A DNA stretch of 61,267 nucleotides from Clostridium paridis (GCF_016765615.1 NZ_JAESWA010000012.1:1-61267); one strand, 5' to 3'; positions 1 to 10,106 are shown, counted from the stretch's first letter. Program-made: numbers and translations. The notes: generated by a model from the sequence alone, not told the origin.

Positions 1-30
1 CTGAGCCAGGATCAAACTCTCAATTTGAAA
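1..30 (-). rRNA. 16S rRNA, 5' end only (cut by window edge)
   Basis: The first 20 bases are the reverse complement of the universal 27F site at the 5' end of bacterial 16S rRNA, and the next bases fit the usual clostridial start (TTTcAAATTGAG on the minus strand). The gene runs leftward out of the window, so only its first ~30 bases are seen. Confidence 0.95.
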
Positions 31-100
31 GCTTAATCTAACTCAAAAGATTACGTTGACTTAAGTTTATTTCTAAATCTTACTTCATTTCCTCTGTTTA

Positions 101-114
101 ATTTTCAAAGAGCA
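101..114 (-). promoter_or_regulatory. rRNA leader boxA-like antitermination site
   Basis: On the minus strand this reads TGCTCTTTGAAAAT, between the rrn promoter and the 16S start. It resembles the boxA/nut sequence of Firmicute rRNA leaders, which loads Nus factors. Known from other rrn leaders; function here is inferred. Confidence 0.55.
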
Positions 115-132
115 ATTAAAACTTGCTTAACT

Positions 133-161
133 ATAATAACATTTTGATTATCTAGTGTCAA
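133..161 (-). promoter_or_regulatory. rrn P promoter
   Basis: Minus strand: a perfect -35 TTGACA (156-161), a 17-base spacer and a -10 TATTAT (133-138), about 100 bases upstream of the 16S 5' end. This is a near-consensus housekeeping promoter, as expected for an rRNA operon. Confidence 0.85.
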
Positions 162-399
162 GCACTTTTTTGTTGCATCGCCATCAGCGACGAATAAAAT
201 AGTACCATGATGTATATATATATATTTCTCATTTAAGGTTCAATTAATTCAAATAAGTTGTTCATTCTTAATATTTCAATTAAATTCTCAATTGTTCTAT
301 TATAGATACACTAGGATAGGTTTATCTTGATTTATCAATTATATTATAGTGCCGTATAGTCTTTTCATTAAATTACGATATAATAAAATATATACTATT
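162..399. other. AT-rich divergent intergenic region
   Basis: The rest of the divergent region between the rrn promoter and the lipoprotein gene. It holds a short hairpin, TCGC/GCGA with a 5-base loop (178-190), and a TATAAT at 381-386 that could be the -10 of the plus-strand gene, with no convincing -35. No coding region is supported. Confidence 0.4.
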
Positions 400-417
400 T
401 AAAGGAGGTAATTAAAT

Positions 418-1410
418 TTGAAGAAAATATTAATAGCTGTTTTAATATCATCCTTAAGTTTTTCTCTAATATCTTGTAGTAAAAGCAGTAACAGTGATAC
501 TAAAACTCCAAGTAGTTCGTCTATATCTATCAATTCTCCAAGCACAAACGAAGCAACACCTGTTACAATAACAGATACTGTCGATACACCAAACAATTTT
601 TATGCTATTGATTCAAAAAATATTTTTCCTGATTGGAGAAATAATAATAAATTAACATCATTTGATAAAGACCTTACGAATGGAATTAAGACAGATACCA
701 TATTTGATCCTATATCCTCACCTAATTCAATTGGAGTTTCTGGAACCATTGTATATTTTGGAAATGCTAGTGATTCATCAGCACTTTACTCTTTTGATAC
801 CACAAGTAAAACTCAAACCAAAATATCTGATGACGTTCCTCAAAACATAATATTCTCTCAAAATAATTTATTTTACATAAATAAAAGCAATAATAACTAT
901 ATTACAAAATATGATTTGGATAAAAAGTCAAGAACTGCATTAACTCAAGATTCTAGTGGTAATTTTGTTGTTTCTGGACAATGGATAATATATCAAAATG
1001 CCTCTGACAACTTCTCAATATATGCAGTCAAAACAGATGGTACCAATAGAGTGAAATTATCTAAATCCTCTGTTGAAAGCTTTATTATATATAAAAGCAA
1101 CATAATTTTTGTTAATTCTTCTGATAATGATAAATTGTACTATTTAGATTTATCTACTCAAGAAGAAAAGAAAATATTTGATGTGAAAGCTGAAAAACTA
1201 AAATCTTCTAATAATAGTATTTTCTTTTTAAACAAGGATTCTTCAAATAGCATTTATTCTCTAATAGACTCTGGCAATAATTCTTTTACAGATAAACCAA
1301 TAACAACTGATTCAGTTATTGACTATTATATATTAGGTACTTCTATCTTATATCAAAAAAGTATCGCACCAGAAGAAGGTGTATTAATAGTTCAAAATGC
1401 TGTCAGCTAA
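418..1410 (+). CDS. lipoprotein with DUF5050-like beta-propeller repeats
   Basis: 330 aa, TTG start chosen because AAAGGAGG lies 9-16 bases upstream. The N-terminus is a lipoprotein signal: two Lys, a hydrophobic stretch, then a lipobox LISC with Cys20, followed by a Ser/Thr/Asn-rich linker (about 21-65). From about residue 70 to the end there are repeated units of the kind xxIYYxN..DxxxLYxxDLxTxxxxxI (for example LYYLDLSTQEEKKI), as in DUF5050 / YncE-like propellers, suggesting a surface sensor or binding protein. It is likely anchored on the outer face of the membrane. It is monocistronic: divergent from the rRNA operon and convergent with murD. Ligand and role are unknown. Confidence 0.75.
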   Translation: MKKILIAVLISSLSFSLISCSKSSNSDTKTPSSSSISINSPSTNEATPVTITDTVDTPNNFYAIDSKNIFPDWRNNNKLTSFDKDLTNGIKTDTIFDPISSPNSIGVSGTIVYFGNASDSSALYSFDTTSKTQTKISDDVPQNIIFSQNNLFYINKSNNNYITKYDLDKKSRTALTQDSSGNFVVSGQWIIYQNASDNFSIYAVKTDGTNRVKLSKSSVESFIIYKSNIIFVNSSDNDKLYYLDLSTQEEKKIFDVKAEKLKSSNNSIFFLNKDSSNSIYSLIDSGNNSFTDKPITTDSVIDYYILGTSILYQKSIAPEEGVLIVQNAVS

Positions 1411-1438
1411 ATCATTTAATATAGAAATTAAAACTTTG

Positions 1439-1484
1439 AAGGAGATAATATTATTACAGATATGTGTAATAATATTATCTCCTT
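1439..1484. terminator. bidirectional hairpin between lipoprotein gene and murD
   Basis: A perfect 19-bp stem (1439-1457 with 1466-1484) with an 8-base loop lies between two convergent genes. The T tracts on both sides are weak, but position and stability fit a shared terminator. Confidence 0.7.
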
Positions 1485-1507
1485 CTTATATACTTTCGCA
1501 TTTCAAA

Positions 1508-2887
1508 TTACTTTAAACTATTTACTATTTCCTTAAACTTATCTCCCCTTACGGAAAAATTAGGGAACATATCAAAGCTTGCACATGCAGGTGAAAGAGT
1601 TACAATATCCCCCTGTTTTGATAAAGTCTTAGCTACATCAACTGCCTCTTCTAATGAATTAACCATGTGGACTGGCACATCTATACCTTTATCATCTTTT
1701 AATTTATTAAAAGTAGCTTTAATCTTCTCTCTTGTTGCACCAAGTAAAATAAGTTCTTTTATAAACATATATCCTTCTTCAGCTAGTGGTTCAAATGGTA
1801 TGTGCTTATCATACCCACCTGCTATCAATATTACTTTTTTATCAAAAGCTTTTAATCCTGCTAAGGTTCTTGTAGGACTAGATGCTATTGAATCATTATA
1901 ATACTTTACTCCATCTATTTCTTTTACTAGCTCACATCTATGTTCTACACCTTTAAAAGTTTTAGCAACCTTCTTCATTGTTTCTATTTTCACATCATCT
2001 TTTGTTACTAAAAACGCCGCTAAGTAATTTTCCATATTATGAGTCCCTCTAAGTATTACTTCTTTCTCAGCAACAACTTCTCTTTCACCTAAATATAGAA
2101 TTCCATTTCTTAAATAAGCTCCATTAATCAATTCTTCCTTAGAAGAAAAGAAGTTAACCTTCCCCTTAGCCTCTTTTTCGAAACTATTTGTTATAGAATT
2201 ATCTTTATTTATAACTAACAAATCATCTTTAGCTTGATACTTAAAAATATTTTTCTTAGAATCTATATATTCTTCCATTCCTTTATGCATGTCTAAATGA
2301 TTTGGGGTTAAATTAGTCACTATTGTTCTCTCTATCCTGCTATCCATTGTCATTAATTGAAATGAAGATAATTCTAGCACAACTCTATCTGATTCTCTTA
2401 TTTCTTCAATTTTTGAGAAAAGAGGAGTTCCTATATTTCCTCCAACCCAAGTCTTATAGCCTTCTTCCATAAGTAACTTAGAAACAATAGTTGTTGTAGT
2501 TGTTTTACCATCACTACCAGTTACTCCATATATCTTTGCAGGACAATACCTAACAAACTCCTCCATTTCAGAAGTAATATAAGCACCCTGCTTCTTAGCT
2601 TCATCTAATTCTGGAATATCAATTCTCATGCCAGGAGTCTTAAATATTACTTGAAAGCCGTTAAGCTTGGTCAAATAATCCTCTCCTAACATCAGTTTAA
2701 CATTCTTATTTTTAAATGATATAGCTATATCACCAAGTTCATTTTCTTCTTTTTTATCAAAAGCTGTTACTTTAGCATCTAAACTTAACAAAAAATCTAT
2801 TAGAGGAATATTACTTACTCCAATACCTACTACAGCAACATTCTTTCCCTTTATGAATCTCTTAAATTCATTAAAATCTTTTTTCAT
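1508..2887 (-). CDS. murD: UDP-N-acetylmuramoyl-L-alanine--D-glutamate ligase
   Basis: 459 aa, full length for MurD. It adds D-Glu to UDP-MurNAc-L-Ala in the cytoplasm, the second amino-acid step of peptidoglycan precursor synthesis. Visible features: N-terminal Rossmann-like UDP-binding domain ([17 protein letters not shown], about 14-30), the Mur ligase ATP loop [13 protein letters not shown] (about 119-131), the central-domain [10 protein letters not shown], and the C-terminal ligase region with [15 protein letters not shown] and [10 protein letters not shown]. The ATG is preceded by GGAGGAAAAC. It stands apart from other mur genes (murC lies 36 kb away), with a 267-base gap before glyS. 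Confidence 0.95.
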   Translation of the reverse strand: MKKDFNEFKRFIKGKNVAVVGIGVSNIPLIDFLLSLDAKVTAFDKKEENELGDIAISFKNKNVKLMLGEDYLTKLNGFQVIFKTPGMRIDIPELDEAKKQGAYITSEMEEFVRYCPAKIYGVTGSDGKTTTTTIVSKLLMEEGYKTWVGGNIGTPLFSKIEEIRESDRVVLELSSFQLMTMDSRIERTIVTNLTPNHLDMHKGMEEYIDSKKNIFKYQAKDDLLVINKDNSITNSFEKEAKGKVNFFSSKEELINGAYLRNGILYLGEREVVAEKEVILRGTHNMENYLAAFLVTKDDVKIETMKKVAKTFKGVEHRCELVKEIDGVKYYNDSIASSPTRTLAGLKAFDKKVILIAGGYDKHIPFEPLAEEGYMFIKELILLGATREKIKATFNKLKDDKGIDVPVHMVNSLEEAVDVAKTLSKQGDIVTLSPACASFDMFPNFSVRGDKFKEIVNSLK

Positions 2888-3097
2888 TTAGTTTTCCTCC
2901 AAAAAAATCTATATACACTAAATTTTTGCCTATTTTATTTTTATTATAACATTGGTTGTATTATAATTCCACTTTAGACAAGCTGCTTCATATACAATGT
3001 AGCCATTAACTTTAAATCTGATAAAAATATATATACATAGTATGATTTTATGAAATAATATTCTACAAGTTGTTGTGGTAAATGTTTTTAATTGCAA

Positions 3098-3151
3098 AAA
3101 GAGCTACCAGAGAATGTTTTCCGATAAAATCATTCTGTGATAGCCCCTTTA
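3098..3151 (-). terminator. glyS terminator
   Basis: On the minus strand a long stem (GGCTATCACAGAATG with CATTCTCTGGTAGCTC, some wobble) is followed by CTTTTTG, directly after the glyS stop codon. Confidence 0.8.
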
Positions 3152-3154
3152 TTA

Positions 3155-4546
3155 TTAAAATTCTAATCTTTTTTCTATATATGCTTCTAAGTCGCTTATT
3201 TTAACTCTCTCTTGAGCCATTGTATCTCTATCCCTTACAGTTACTGCTCCATCTTCAAGAGTATCGAAATCTACAGTTATACAGAATGGAGTTCCTATTT
3301 CATCTTGTCTTCTATATCTCTTTCCTATGCTTCCAGCTTCATCATACTCAATGTTGAATTTTTTAGCAAGAGATGAATATACCTCATCTGCTTTTTCTGA
3401 TAATTTCTTAGAAAGTGGTAAAACAGCTGCTTTAAATGGTGCTAATGCAGGGTGTAGGTGTAATACTGTTCTTACATCTCCGCCTTCAAGTTCCTCTTCA
3501 TCATAAGCATCTATTAAAAATGCAAGAGCTACTCTATCTGCACCTAAAGAAGGTTCTACACAGTAAGGAACATATCTCTCATTTGTGGAAGGATCTAGAT
3601 AGCTTAAATCTTCTCCTGAATGCTCTTGATGTTTCTTAAGGTCATAATCTGTTCTATCAGCTATTCCCCATAATTCTCCCCATCCAAATGGGAATAAGTA
3701 CTCTATATCAGAAGTTGCATTTGAGTAGAATGAAAGCTCTTCAGCTTCGTGATCTCTCATTCTTAAATTTTCTTTATTTGCTCCTAAGTTTAATAAGAAG
3801 TTCCAGCAATATTCTCTCCAATAGTTAAACCATTCTATATCAGTTCCTGGTTTACAGAAGAATTCTAATTCCATTTGTTCGAATTCTCTTGTTCTGAATG
3901 TAAAGTTTCCTGGTGTTATTTCATTTCTAAATGACTTACCAATTTGAGCTATTCCAAATGGAACTTTCTTTCTTGAACTTCTTTGAACTGATTTAAAGTT
4001 AACAAATATTCCTTGAGCCGTTTCAGGTCTTAAGAATATTTCTGACTTTGCATCCTCAGTTACTCCTTGGAAAGTTTTGAACATTAAATTAAACTTTCTT
4101 ATCTCAGTATAATTCTTCTTTCCGCATTTAGGACATACTATGTTATTGTCATCTATATACTTCTTAAGCTCTTCATTACTCCAGCCATCTGCGGTTGCAA
4201 CCTCTGCTCCATTTGCAGTCATATGATCTTCAACAATCTTATCTGCTCTAAATCTTGTTTTACATTCTTTACAATCCATTAATGGATCAGAAAATCCTCC
4301 TACATGTCCTGATGCAACCCAAACTTCTCTATTCATAAGTATTGCGCAATCAACACCAACGTTATATGGACTTTCTTGAACGAACTTTTTCCACCATGCC
4401 TTTTTAACATTGTTTTTGAATTCTACTCCTAAAGGGCCATAATCCCATGAATTTGCAAGGCCTCCATAAATCTCTGAGCCAGGAAATATAAACCCTCTGT
4501 TTTTTGCAAGTGCAACGATTTTATCCATTGTCTTTTCTACTGCCAT
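3155..4546 (-). CDS. glyS: glycyl-tRNA synthetase (class II, alpha2 type)
   Basis: 463 aa, the usual size for the dimeric bacterial/archaeal-type GlyRS (also written glyQS). It charges tRNA-Gly with glycine. Motifs: N-terminal [13 protein letters not shown] and WDYGPLG; an inserted zinc-binding-like segment with CKECKT and CPKCGKKN; class II motif 2 region [19 protein letters not shown]; motif 3 [19 protein letters not shown]-terminal anticodon-binding domain (about 365-463). Start ATG has GGAGG 8 bases upstream. It is a single-gene unit controlled by an upstream T-box leader. Confidence 0.97.
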   Translation of the reverse strand: MAVEKTMDKIVALAKNRGFIFPGSEIYGGLANSWDYGPLGVEFKNNVKKAWWKKFVQESPYNVGVDCAILMNREVWVASGHVGGFSDPLMDCKECKTRFRADKIVEDHMTANGAEVATADGWSNEELKKYIDDNNIVCPKCGKKNYTEIRKFNLMFKTFQGVTEDAKSEIFLRPETAQGIFVNFKSVQRSSRKKVPFGIAQIGKSFRNEITPGNFTFRTREFEQMELEFFCKPGTDIEWFNYWREYCWNFLLNLGANKENLRMRDHEAEELSFYSNATSDIEYLFPFGWGELWGIADRTDYDLKKHQEHSGEDLSYLDPSTNERYVPYCVEPSLGADRVALAFLIDAYDEEELEGGDVRTVLHLHPALAPFKAAVLPLSKKLSEKADEVYSSLAKKFNIEYDEAGSIGKRYRRQDEIGTPFCITVDFDTLEDGAVTVRDRDTMAQERVKISDLEAYIEKRLEF

Positions 4547-4589
4547 AATAATACCTCCAACCTAACTTAATTTGTACTTTATAATTTTT

Positions 4590-4777
4590 CAGTAAAATAA
4601 AAAAAGCCATTACCATAAAGGGACGAAAATATCTTTCCGCGGTTCCACCCTTCTTGGCAATTGCCCTGCTTTAACATTTCGTGCATTCAAAAGTGCCCTT
4701 CACCTTAAGATTTGATAGTTTTCACCAAACACTACCTCTCTAAATAAATCATAAAGTTACTCCTCTTTATCATCATG
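4590..4777 (-). promoter_or_regulatory. T-box leader (glycine) of glyS
   Basis: The minus strand shows the conserved T-box AAGGGTGGAACCGCGG (about 4638-4653). Upstream is a Stem I with the AGTA-type element after GATGATAAAGAGG (4758-4774). A terminator hairpin built from GCCAAGAAGGG and CCCTTTATGGTAATGGC runs into seven T (about 4598-4664), mutually exclusive with the T-box antiterminator. Uncharged tRNA-Gly should pair with the specifier and the UGGN bulge and allow read-through into glyS. A GGC that could be the glycine specifier lies in GAAGGGCAC (about 4694-4702), but I did not fold the full Stem I. Confidence 0.93.
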
Positions 4778-4798
4778 CCTATTAAATTTTATATTAAT

Positions 4799-4827
4799 AA
4801 TATAATCAAATCCTCACATATTGTCAA
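4799..4827 (-). promoter_or_regulatory. promoter of the glyS T-box transcript
   Basis: Minus strand TTGACA (4822-4827), 17-base spacer, TATATT (4799-4804), just upstream of Stem I of the T-box leader. Confidence 0.8.
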
Positions 4828-4934
4828 CCAAAATCCAAAGTATTCAAAACACCAATATTATAAATTCCTAAAGAGTAAAAAAAAATCAGCTTACGCTGAA
4901 TCTCATTACTATTATTATCTTCTAAAAATAAAAT

Positions 4935-5009
4935 TGGCTCCGCGAAGAGGGCTCGAACCTCCAACCTATCGGTTAACAGCCGAGTGCTCCACCATTGAGC
5001 TATCGCGGA
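4935..5009 (-). tRNA. tRNA-Asn (GTT)
   Basis: 75 nt including encoded CCA. Acceptor arms TCCGCGA (5003-5009) and TCGCGGA pair; discriminator G. The anticodon loop CTGTTAA gives anticodon GTT for Asn. The T arm contains GTTCGAG. A single-gene tRNA unit between glyS and lysS. Confidence 0.96.
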
Positions 5010-5027
5010 ACGTCAATCACAAATATT

Positions 5028-5055
5028 ATTATATCAAGATTTTAATAAAATGCAA
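5028..5055 (-). promoter_or_regulatory. promoter of tRNA-Asn
   Basis: Minus strand TTGCAT (5050-5055), 16-base spacer, TATAAT (5028-5033), ending 18 bases before the tRNA 5' end. Confidence 0.6.
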
Positions 5056-5076
5056 TAGTTTTCTCAAAAATTTTTC

Positions 5077-5107
5077 ATAAAAAAAATCGCCCACTTCTGG
5101 GCGATTT
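5077..5107 (-). terminator. lysS terminator
   Basis: Perfect 10-bp stem AAATCGCCCA / TGGGCGATTT with a 4-base loop, followed on the minus strand by a T run, immediately after lysS. Confidence 0.9.
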
Positions 5108-5115
5108 ATTAAAAC

Positions 5116-6621
5116 TTACTGTAATGGCTTCATTGTTGGGAATAAGATTACGTCTCTAATTGATGCTGAATCTGTTAAGAACATGATTAGTCTATCAATA
5201 CCGATTCCTAATCCTCCTGTTGGAGGCATACCTGTTTCTAAAGCACTCATGAATTCTTCATCTATCATGTATGCTTCATCATCTCCTAGATCTCTTTCCT
5301 TTTCTTGTTGTTCAAATCTTTCTCTTTGAACAATAGGATCATTTAATTCAGAGTAAGCATTACATACCTCTCTTCCAAAAACAAATCCTTCAAATCTTTC
5401 AGTGAATTCTTCATTTCCTCTTTTCTTTTTAGTAAGAGGAGATATTTCAACTGGATAATCTATTACAAAAGTAGGTTGTATCATTTTTTCTTCACAGTAT
5501 TCTTCGTAAAGAGCATTTAATACTTCTCCTTTTGTTACAGTTGATAAAGGTTTCTTAAATTCTAGATTTCTTTCTTTTGCTATTTTTTGAGCTTCTTCAT
5601 TGCTTGAAATAGCATTGTAATCTACATTAGCATATTCTTTAACTGCATCAACCATAGTTATTCTTCTCCAAGGTGGTTTGAAATCTATTTCAGTTCCTTG
5701 GTATGAAACCTTAGTTGATCCATTAACTTTTTCACAAACATATGCTACCATATTTTCAGTGATTTCCATCATATCATTATAATCAGCATATGCTTCATAT
5801 AATTCAATTGTAGTGAATTCTGGGTTATGTTTTACTGACATCCCTTCATTTCTGAAGATTCTTCCCATATCATATACTTTTTCGAATCCACCAACTATAC
5901 ATCTTTTTAAGTGTAATTCTGTTGCAATTCTTAAATACATATCTATATCTAATGTATTATGGTGAGTAATAAATGGTCTAGCAGCTGCACCTCCTGCTGT
6001 TGGTGATAGCATAGGTGTGTCAACTTCTAAATATCCTCTATTATCTAAGAATTGTCTAATACCAGATATTATCTTAGATCTCTTAATAAAAGTTTCTCTA
6101 ACATCTTGATTAGTTATTAAATCTAGTTCTCTTTGTCTATATCTTAAGTCTGGATCTTTTAAGCCATGCCATTTTTCTGGTAGAGGTTTTAATGATTTAC
6201 AAATAAGTTTGAATTCATTAACCTTTACAGATATTTCTCCTGCTTTAGTTTTAAAAACTTCTCCTTCTGCTGAAATCCAATCTCCTAAATCGAAAGTCTT
6301 AAAGGATTTAAGATTTTCTTCTCCAACAGCATCAAGTTTTATAAATAATTGAAGTTTTCCTTCTTTATCATGAATATCTGCAAAAATTACTTTTCCTTGG
6401 CCTCTTTTAGACATTAGTCTTCCAGCAACCTTTACATTTTTTCCTTCTAAAGATTCAAAATCTTCTTTTACTGCTTTTGAAGAATGGCTTACTTCAACCT
6501 TATAAACATCGAAAGGATCATTTCCTGTAGCCTTTAATTCTTCAAGTTTTTGTCTTCTCAATCTCTCTTGTTCACTAAATTGAGCTTCTAACTGGTTAAT
6601 GTTCATTTCCTCATTTGACAT
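5116..6621 (-). CDS. lysS: lysyl-tRNA synthetase (class II)
   Basis: 501 aa, normal for class II LysRS. N-terminal OB-fold anticodon-binding domain (about 60-165, [19 protein letters not shown]), then the catalytic core: [10 protein letters not shown], motif 1 around [17 protein letters not shown], motif 2 [18 protein letters not shown], and motif 3 [15 protein letters not shown] near the C-terminus. It charges tRNA-Lys in the cytoplasm. Start ATG follows CGGAGG. greA ends 13 bases upstream, so the two genes are very probably co-transcribed, as in many clostridia. Confidence 0.97.
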   Translation of the reverse strand: MSNEEMNINQLEAQFSEQERLRRQKLEELKATGNDPFDVYKVEVSHSSKAVKEDFESLEGKNVKVAGRLMSKRGQGKVIFADIHDKEGKLQLFIKLDAVGEENLKSFKTFDLGDWISAEGEVFKTKAGEISVKVNEFKLICKSLKPLPEKWHGLKDPDLRYRQRELDLITNQDVRETFIKRSKIISGIRQFLDNRGYLEVDTPMLSPTAGGAAARPFITHHNTLDIDMYLRIATELHLKRCIVGGFEKVYDMGRIFRNEGMSVKHNPEFTTIELYEAYADYNDMMEITENMVAYVCEKVNGSTKVSYQGTEIDFKPPWRRITMVDAVKEYANVDYNAISSNEEAQKIAKERNLEFKKPLSTVTKGEVLNALYEEYCEEKMIQPTFVIDYPVEISPLTKKKRGNEEFTERFEGFVFGREVCNAYSELNDPIVQRERFEQQEKERDLGDDEAYMIDEEFMSALETGMPPTGGLGIGIDRLIMFLTDSASIRDVILFPTMKPLQ

Positions 6622-6634
6622 TGTGAAACCTCCG

Positions 6635-7117
6635 TTACTCTCTTCTAATTCCTAAAACTTCGAATTTATTTGTACCACCTGGCACTATAACTTCTACTGT
6701 GTCTCCTACTTTTTTACCTAAAAGTGCAGCACCAACTGGTGACTCATTTGATATTTTATAGTTCATTGGATCTGCTTCTGCTGAACCAACTATTATATAC
6801 TCAACTTCTTCATCAAACTCAAAATCCTTAACTTTTACAACTGATCCTACAGTTACTGAATCTGTTGAAATTTCCGACTCATCAACAACTACTGCATTTT
6901 TAAGCATGTTTTCTAGCTGAAGAATTCTTCCTTCAGTGAATGCTTGCTCATTCTTAGCTTCATCGTATTCTGAGTTTTCGCTTAAATCACCGTAACCTAA
7001 AGCTACTTTTATTTTTTCAGTAATTTCTTTTCTTTTAACAGTTTTTAAAAATTCAAGTTCATCTTCTAGTTTTTTAACTCCTTCATAAGTTAAAATTACC
7101 TTTTTTTGCTCGCTCAT
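6635..7117 (-). CDS. greA: transcription elongation factor GreA
   Basis: 160 aa from the ATG at 7117, chosen because AAGGGGAG sits 6-13 bases upstream; an in-frame ATG 27 bases earlier lacks such a site and would add an atypical tail. The N-terminal antiparallel coiled coil (about 8-75; [36 protein letters not shown] with the acidic tip) enters the RNA polymerase secondary channel and stimulates transcript cleavage. The C-terminal FKBP-like domain ends with [18 protein letters not shown]. First gene of a greA-lysS unit. Confidence 0.94.
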   Translation of the reverse strand: MSEQKKVILTYEGVKKLEDELEFLKTVKRKEITEKIKVALGYGDLSENSEYDEAKNEQAFTEGRILQLENMLKNAVVVDESEISTDSVTVGSVVKVKDFEFDEEVEYIIVGSAEADPMNYKISNESPVGAALLGKKVGDTVEVIVPGGTNKFEVLGIRRE

Positions 7118-7235
7118 TTCTTTCTCCCCTTCTACATAGCTCATTTTATACAGTATATTATTAATTTAATATATATTTTTAACTATAGGATTATTTAACA
7201 TATTATAAAACTAAGTACACTTACTGTCAATAATT

Positions 7236-8048
7236 CTATACCTTTATTTCCTTTTTTCCAAGTTTTATTTTACTAATTTCTATCTTATTACAATTTAGTA
7301 TTTCTTCTACTGTTTTATTATTCCCTTTGCTTGATTTTAATAAAACTCCTAGCAATTCAGGCGGAATATCCTCCTTAAGTTCAGGTAAATAAAACTCCAC
7401 ATCATTTATTGCATGCATAATATAATTTTTAGGTAAATAGTAATTATTTAAATACCAAACGCCTAAAGAGCTGTATTCCTTATCATATTCTGTAACAATA
7501 AAATCAATATTCTCCGTCTTATCCTCTGTAAACGCTATTTCTGGTGAAACCCCATAATTAGCTATTATATATTCCCTTATTTTACTTGCTTCTTTATAAT
7601 TTCTTGTTATTAAAAGAATTCTATTTGTATACATGGCACATTGCTTTATTATTGGCAAGTTTGATACATTTCCACCATCCTCTATGCCTATAGTTGAATT
7701 GCTTATCTTCTTATGATTATTCATAAGAATGATTTTTATAGATGCAATAATTCCATAGGCTAAAACATCCCTTTGGAAATTCTCTAAATAATTAAAATCA
7801 TATTTTCTATTTCCCTTTATGCTGATGGAATCCCATTTTCTCCTACCTATTGCCCTAACTACATTATTAGAGTAAGAACTCCAATTTAGATTTGGTGGAA
7901 TACTTACTCTAACTATATTGCTGTTAAAATCACTTAAATTAATTTGTGCAATTCTTTTTATTTTAAAACTATCTAATATTTTTGTTACAGAGTTATTTTT
8001 GAAATATGGTTCTCCGTCAGCTACCCGTATATCTAAAATATCTCTCAC
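7236..8048 (-). CDS. conserved protein of unknown function, possible Rossmann-like domain
   Basis: 270 aa, GTG start with GAGGT about 8 bases upstream. I do not recognise the family. There is no signal peptide or clear membrane segment, so it is probably cytoplasmic. The middle (about 115-180) has a beta-alpha-beta rhythm (STIGIEDGG, then NRILLITRNYKEASKIREYI, IDFIVTEYD) reminiscent of a nucleotide-binding Rossmann fold, but no classical GxGxxG is present. The first ~100 residues are basic and contain RAIGRRKWDSISIKG. The last 50 hold a P-P-E-L-L-G-V-L-L segment. It lies 46 bases downstream of dusB on the same strand and may be the last gene of a coaX-dusB unit. Function should be left open. 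Confidence 0.7.
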   Translation of the reverse strand: MRDILDIRVADGEPYFKNNSVTKILDSFKIKRIAQINLSDFNSNIVRVSIPPNLNWSSYSNNVVRAIGRRKWDSISIKGNRKYDFNYLENFQRDVLAYGIIASIKIILMNNHKKISNSTIGIEDGGNVSNLPIIKQCAMYTNRILLITRNYKEASKIREYIIANYGVSPEIAFTEDKTENIDFIVTEYDKEYSSLGVWYLNNYYLPKNYIMHAINDVEFYLPELKEDIPPELLGVLLKSSKGNNKTVEEILNCNKIEISKIKLGKKEIKV

Positions 8049-8094
8049 TAAGCTTTACCTCATATATTATTCTTATGGTATATTATTCACTCAG

Positions 8095-9081
8095 CTAATT
8101 ATTAATACCTTCAGATTCTAAATATATCATATAACTTTTTAAAATTTCAAAAACGTCATTTATATTTTCTTGGAGGTTTATTTTATTTTTAATATCAGTA
8201 CAATTGTTTAGTCCTTTTATATACCAAGCTGAATGCTTTCTCATTTCTCTAATAGCTTTATATTCTCCATCATACTTAAATGCCAATTCATAATGTCTCA
8301 TACACATTTTTATCTTTTCTGATGGAGTCGGATATGTAACTTCTTCACCTTTTAATATCTGAGAAATCTGCTTAAATATCCAAGGATTCCCCATACTTCC
8401 TCTTGCAATCATTATTCCATCACAATTAGAAACTCTTTTTAATTCTAATGCATCTTCTGGTTTAAAGATATCCCCATTACCTATAACTGGAATACCAACA
8501 GCATTCTTTACCTTAGCTATTATGTCCCAATCCGCCTTACCTTCATACATTTGTTCTCGTGTTCTTCCATGCACTGCTATTGTATCAGCTCCTGCGTCTT
8601 CCATCCACTTAGCAAATTCTACTGCATTTATATTATCTTCATTAAATCCTTTTCTAAACTTTACAGTTACAGGTTTTTTTGAAACTTTCTTTATAGAACT
8701 CACTATCTCCCATGCAAGTTTTGGATCTTTCATCAATGCAGACCCTTCACCATTCTTTACTATCTTAGGAGCTGGACACCCCATATTTATATCTATAATG
8801 CATATATCTTCTCTTTCATTAAAGTATTTCTCAACTACCTCAGCCATGACTTTGGGATCATTCCCAAAAATTTGTGCTGCTACAGGTCGCTCTTCATCAG
8901 CTGTTCTAAGTAAATTCATTGTATTATCACTACCATAATACATTGCCTTTGAACTTATCATTTCTGTATATACTAACTCGCAACCCATCTCTTTGCAAAG
9001 CCCTCTAAAAGAAATGTCTGTAACACCTGCCATAGGAGCTAAGAAAATAGCATTTTCAAATTCTAGATTTCCTATTTTCAC
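8095..9081 (-). CDS. dusB: tRNA-dihydrouridine synthase
   Basis: 328 aa, FMN-dependent TIM-barrel enzyme that reduces specific uridines of tRNA. Visible: FLAPMAGVTDISFR near the N-terminus (FMN binding), INMGCPAPKIVKNGEGSALM with the catalytic Cys, VTVKFRKGF, IAVHGRTREQMYEG, PVIGNGDI, and GIMIARGSMGNPWIF. The C-terminal helical tRNA-binding domain follows (about 245-328). GTG start with AGGAG upstream. Only 6 bases separate it from coaX, so the two are co-transcribed. dusB near lysS is also seen in Bacillus. Confidence 0.94.
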   Translation of the reverse strand: MKIGNLEFENAIFLAPMAGVTDISFRGLCKEMGCELVYTEMISSKAMYYGSDNTMNLLRTADEERPVAAQIFGNDPKVMAEVVEKYFNEREDICIIDINMGCPAPKIVKNGEGSALMKDPKLAWEIVSSIKKVSKKPVTVKFRKGFNEDNINAVEFAKWMEDAGADTIAVHGRTREQMYEGKADWDIIAKVKNAVGIPVIGNGDIFKPEDALELKRVSNCDGIMIARGSMGNPWIFKQISQILKGEEVTYPTPSEKIKMCMRHYELAFKYDGEYKAIREMRKHSAWYIKGLNNCTDIKNKINLQENINDVFEILKSYMIYLESEGINN

Positions 9082-9087
9082 TATATC

Positions 9088-9867
9088 CTACTCCTTATTC
9101 TTTTCATAAATTATCTTTAGTCCCTCTAAGGTAAGCTGTGGTTCTATAATATCAATTACATCAGTACTTTCTGCAATAAGTTTCGCAAGTCCCCCTGTTG
9201 CAACTACTATAGGTTCATCTTCTCCAACTGCCATCATTTCTTTTTTCATTGCTCTAACTATATACTCAACTCCACCAACATATGAATATATTATGCCAGC
9301 TTGCATACTGGATATAGTATTTTTACAAATAACGCCCTTAGGTTTTTCTAATTCAACTCTAGGTAATTTGGCTGCTCTTTGGAATAGTGCTTCAGATGAT
9401 ATTTTTATTCCTGGTACAATATTGCCTCCTAGATAGTTTCCATTCTTAGTTAATGCGCAGAATGTTGTTGCAGTTCCAAAATCTATTATTATTGAACTTC
9501 TTCTAAACTTTTCATGTGCTGCAACAGCATTTACTATCCTATCTGCACCTACCTCTTTTGGATTATCATATTTAATATTTATTCCAGTTTTCACACCTGG
9601 TCCTACAATTACTGGGTCAACATTAAAACATTTTCTAATCATATGTTCAAGAGAATACATTATATTAGGAACTACTGAAGAAATTATTATTCCTTCAACA
9701 TCCCTTGGGTTTATGTCATTTTGATGAAATAGCTGAGTAACTTGTATTCCATATTCATCAGATGTTTTATTTGCATCTGTTGATATTCTCCAACTTGCAC
9801 TAAATCCATTTTCATCATTAAGCCCTAAAACTATGTTAGTATTTCCAACATCTATTAATAATATCAT
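9088..9867 (-). CDS. coaX: type III pantothenate kinase
   Basis: 259 aa, the normal CoaX length. ASKHA-fold kinase that phosphorylates pantothenate, the first step of CoA synthesis, and typically needs a monovalent cation. Motifs: N-terminal phosphate loop [15 protein letters not shown], a [12 protein letters not shown] segment with the catalytic Asp, [21 protein letters not shown], and GGLAKLI near the end. ATG preceded by AGGTGG. Same position between ftsH and dusB as in Bacillus. Confidence 0.95.
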   Translation of the reverse strand: MILLIDVGNTNIVLGLNDENGFSASWRISTDANKTSDEYGIQVTQLFHQNDINPRDVEGIIISSVVPNIMYSLEHMIRKCFNVDPVIVGPGVKTGINIKYDNPKEVGADRIVNAVAAHEKFRRSSIIIDFGTATTFCALTKNGNYLGGNIVPGIKISSEALFQRAAKLPRVELEKPKGVICKNTISSMQAGIIYSYVGGVEYIVRAMKKEMMAVGEDEPIVVATGGLAKLIAESTDVIDIIEPQLTLEGLKIIYEKNKE

Positions 9868-10034
9868 ATTGCACCACCTAAAATAATAAAATAAGGAGGG
9901 TAAAAGATTCCTTCAAATCATTTATAACAAAAGAACCGCCTCTCCATTTTAATAAATCATAAAAATTGAATTTTATACTGTAAATTTAACAATTTAATTT
10001 TAGCAATTAATTATCATTTGTCAAGATATTAACA

Positions 10035-10069
10035 AAAAGAAAGTTGTTAATAATTAACAACTTTCTTTT
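10035..10069. terminator. bidirectional-type hairpin downstream of fhs
   Basis: A 16-bp perfect stem (AAAAGAAAGTTGTTAA and its complement) with a 3-base loop. The arms end in A and T runs, so it can end fhs transcripts on the minus strand. The remaining 9868-10034 gap holds no gene that I can see. Confidence 0.85.
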
Positions 10070-10106
10070 CATATTTTTTACCAGCTATATTTTAAAATAT
10101 TAATAT

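Noticed and set aside
399-596. Open frame on the minus strand over the lipoprotein start
   Set aside because: Low-complexity antisense of the Ser/Thr-rich linker; the plus-strand gene has a TTG with good binding site and a lipobox.
4775-5080. Open frame of 101 codons on the plus strand
   Set aside because: It runs antisense through the glyS promoter and the tRNA-Asn gene, and has no ribosome binding site.
9868-10034. Riboswitch or small gene between coaX and fhs
   Set aside because: No conserved motif or open frame with a binding site could be recognised.
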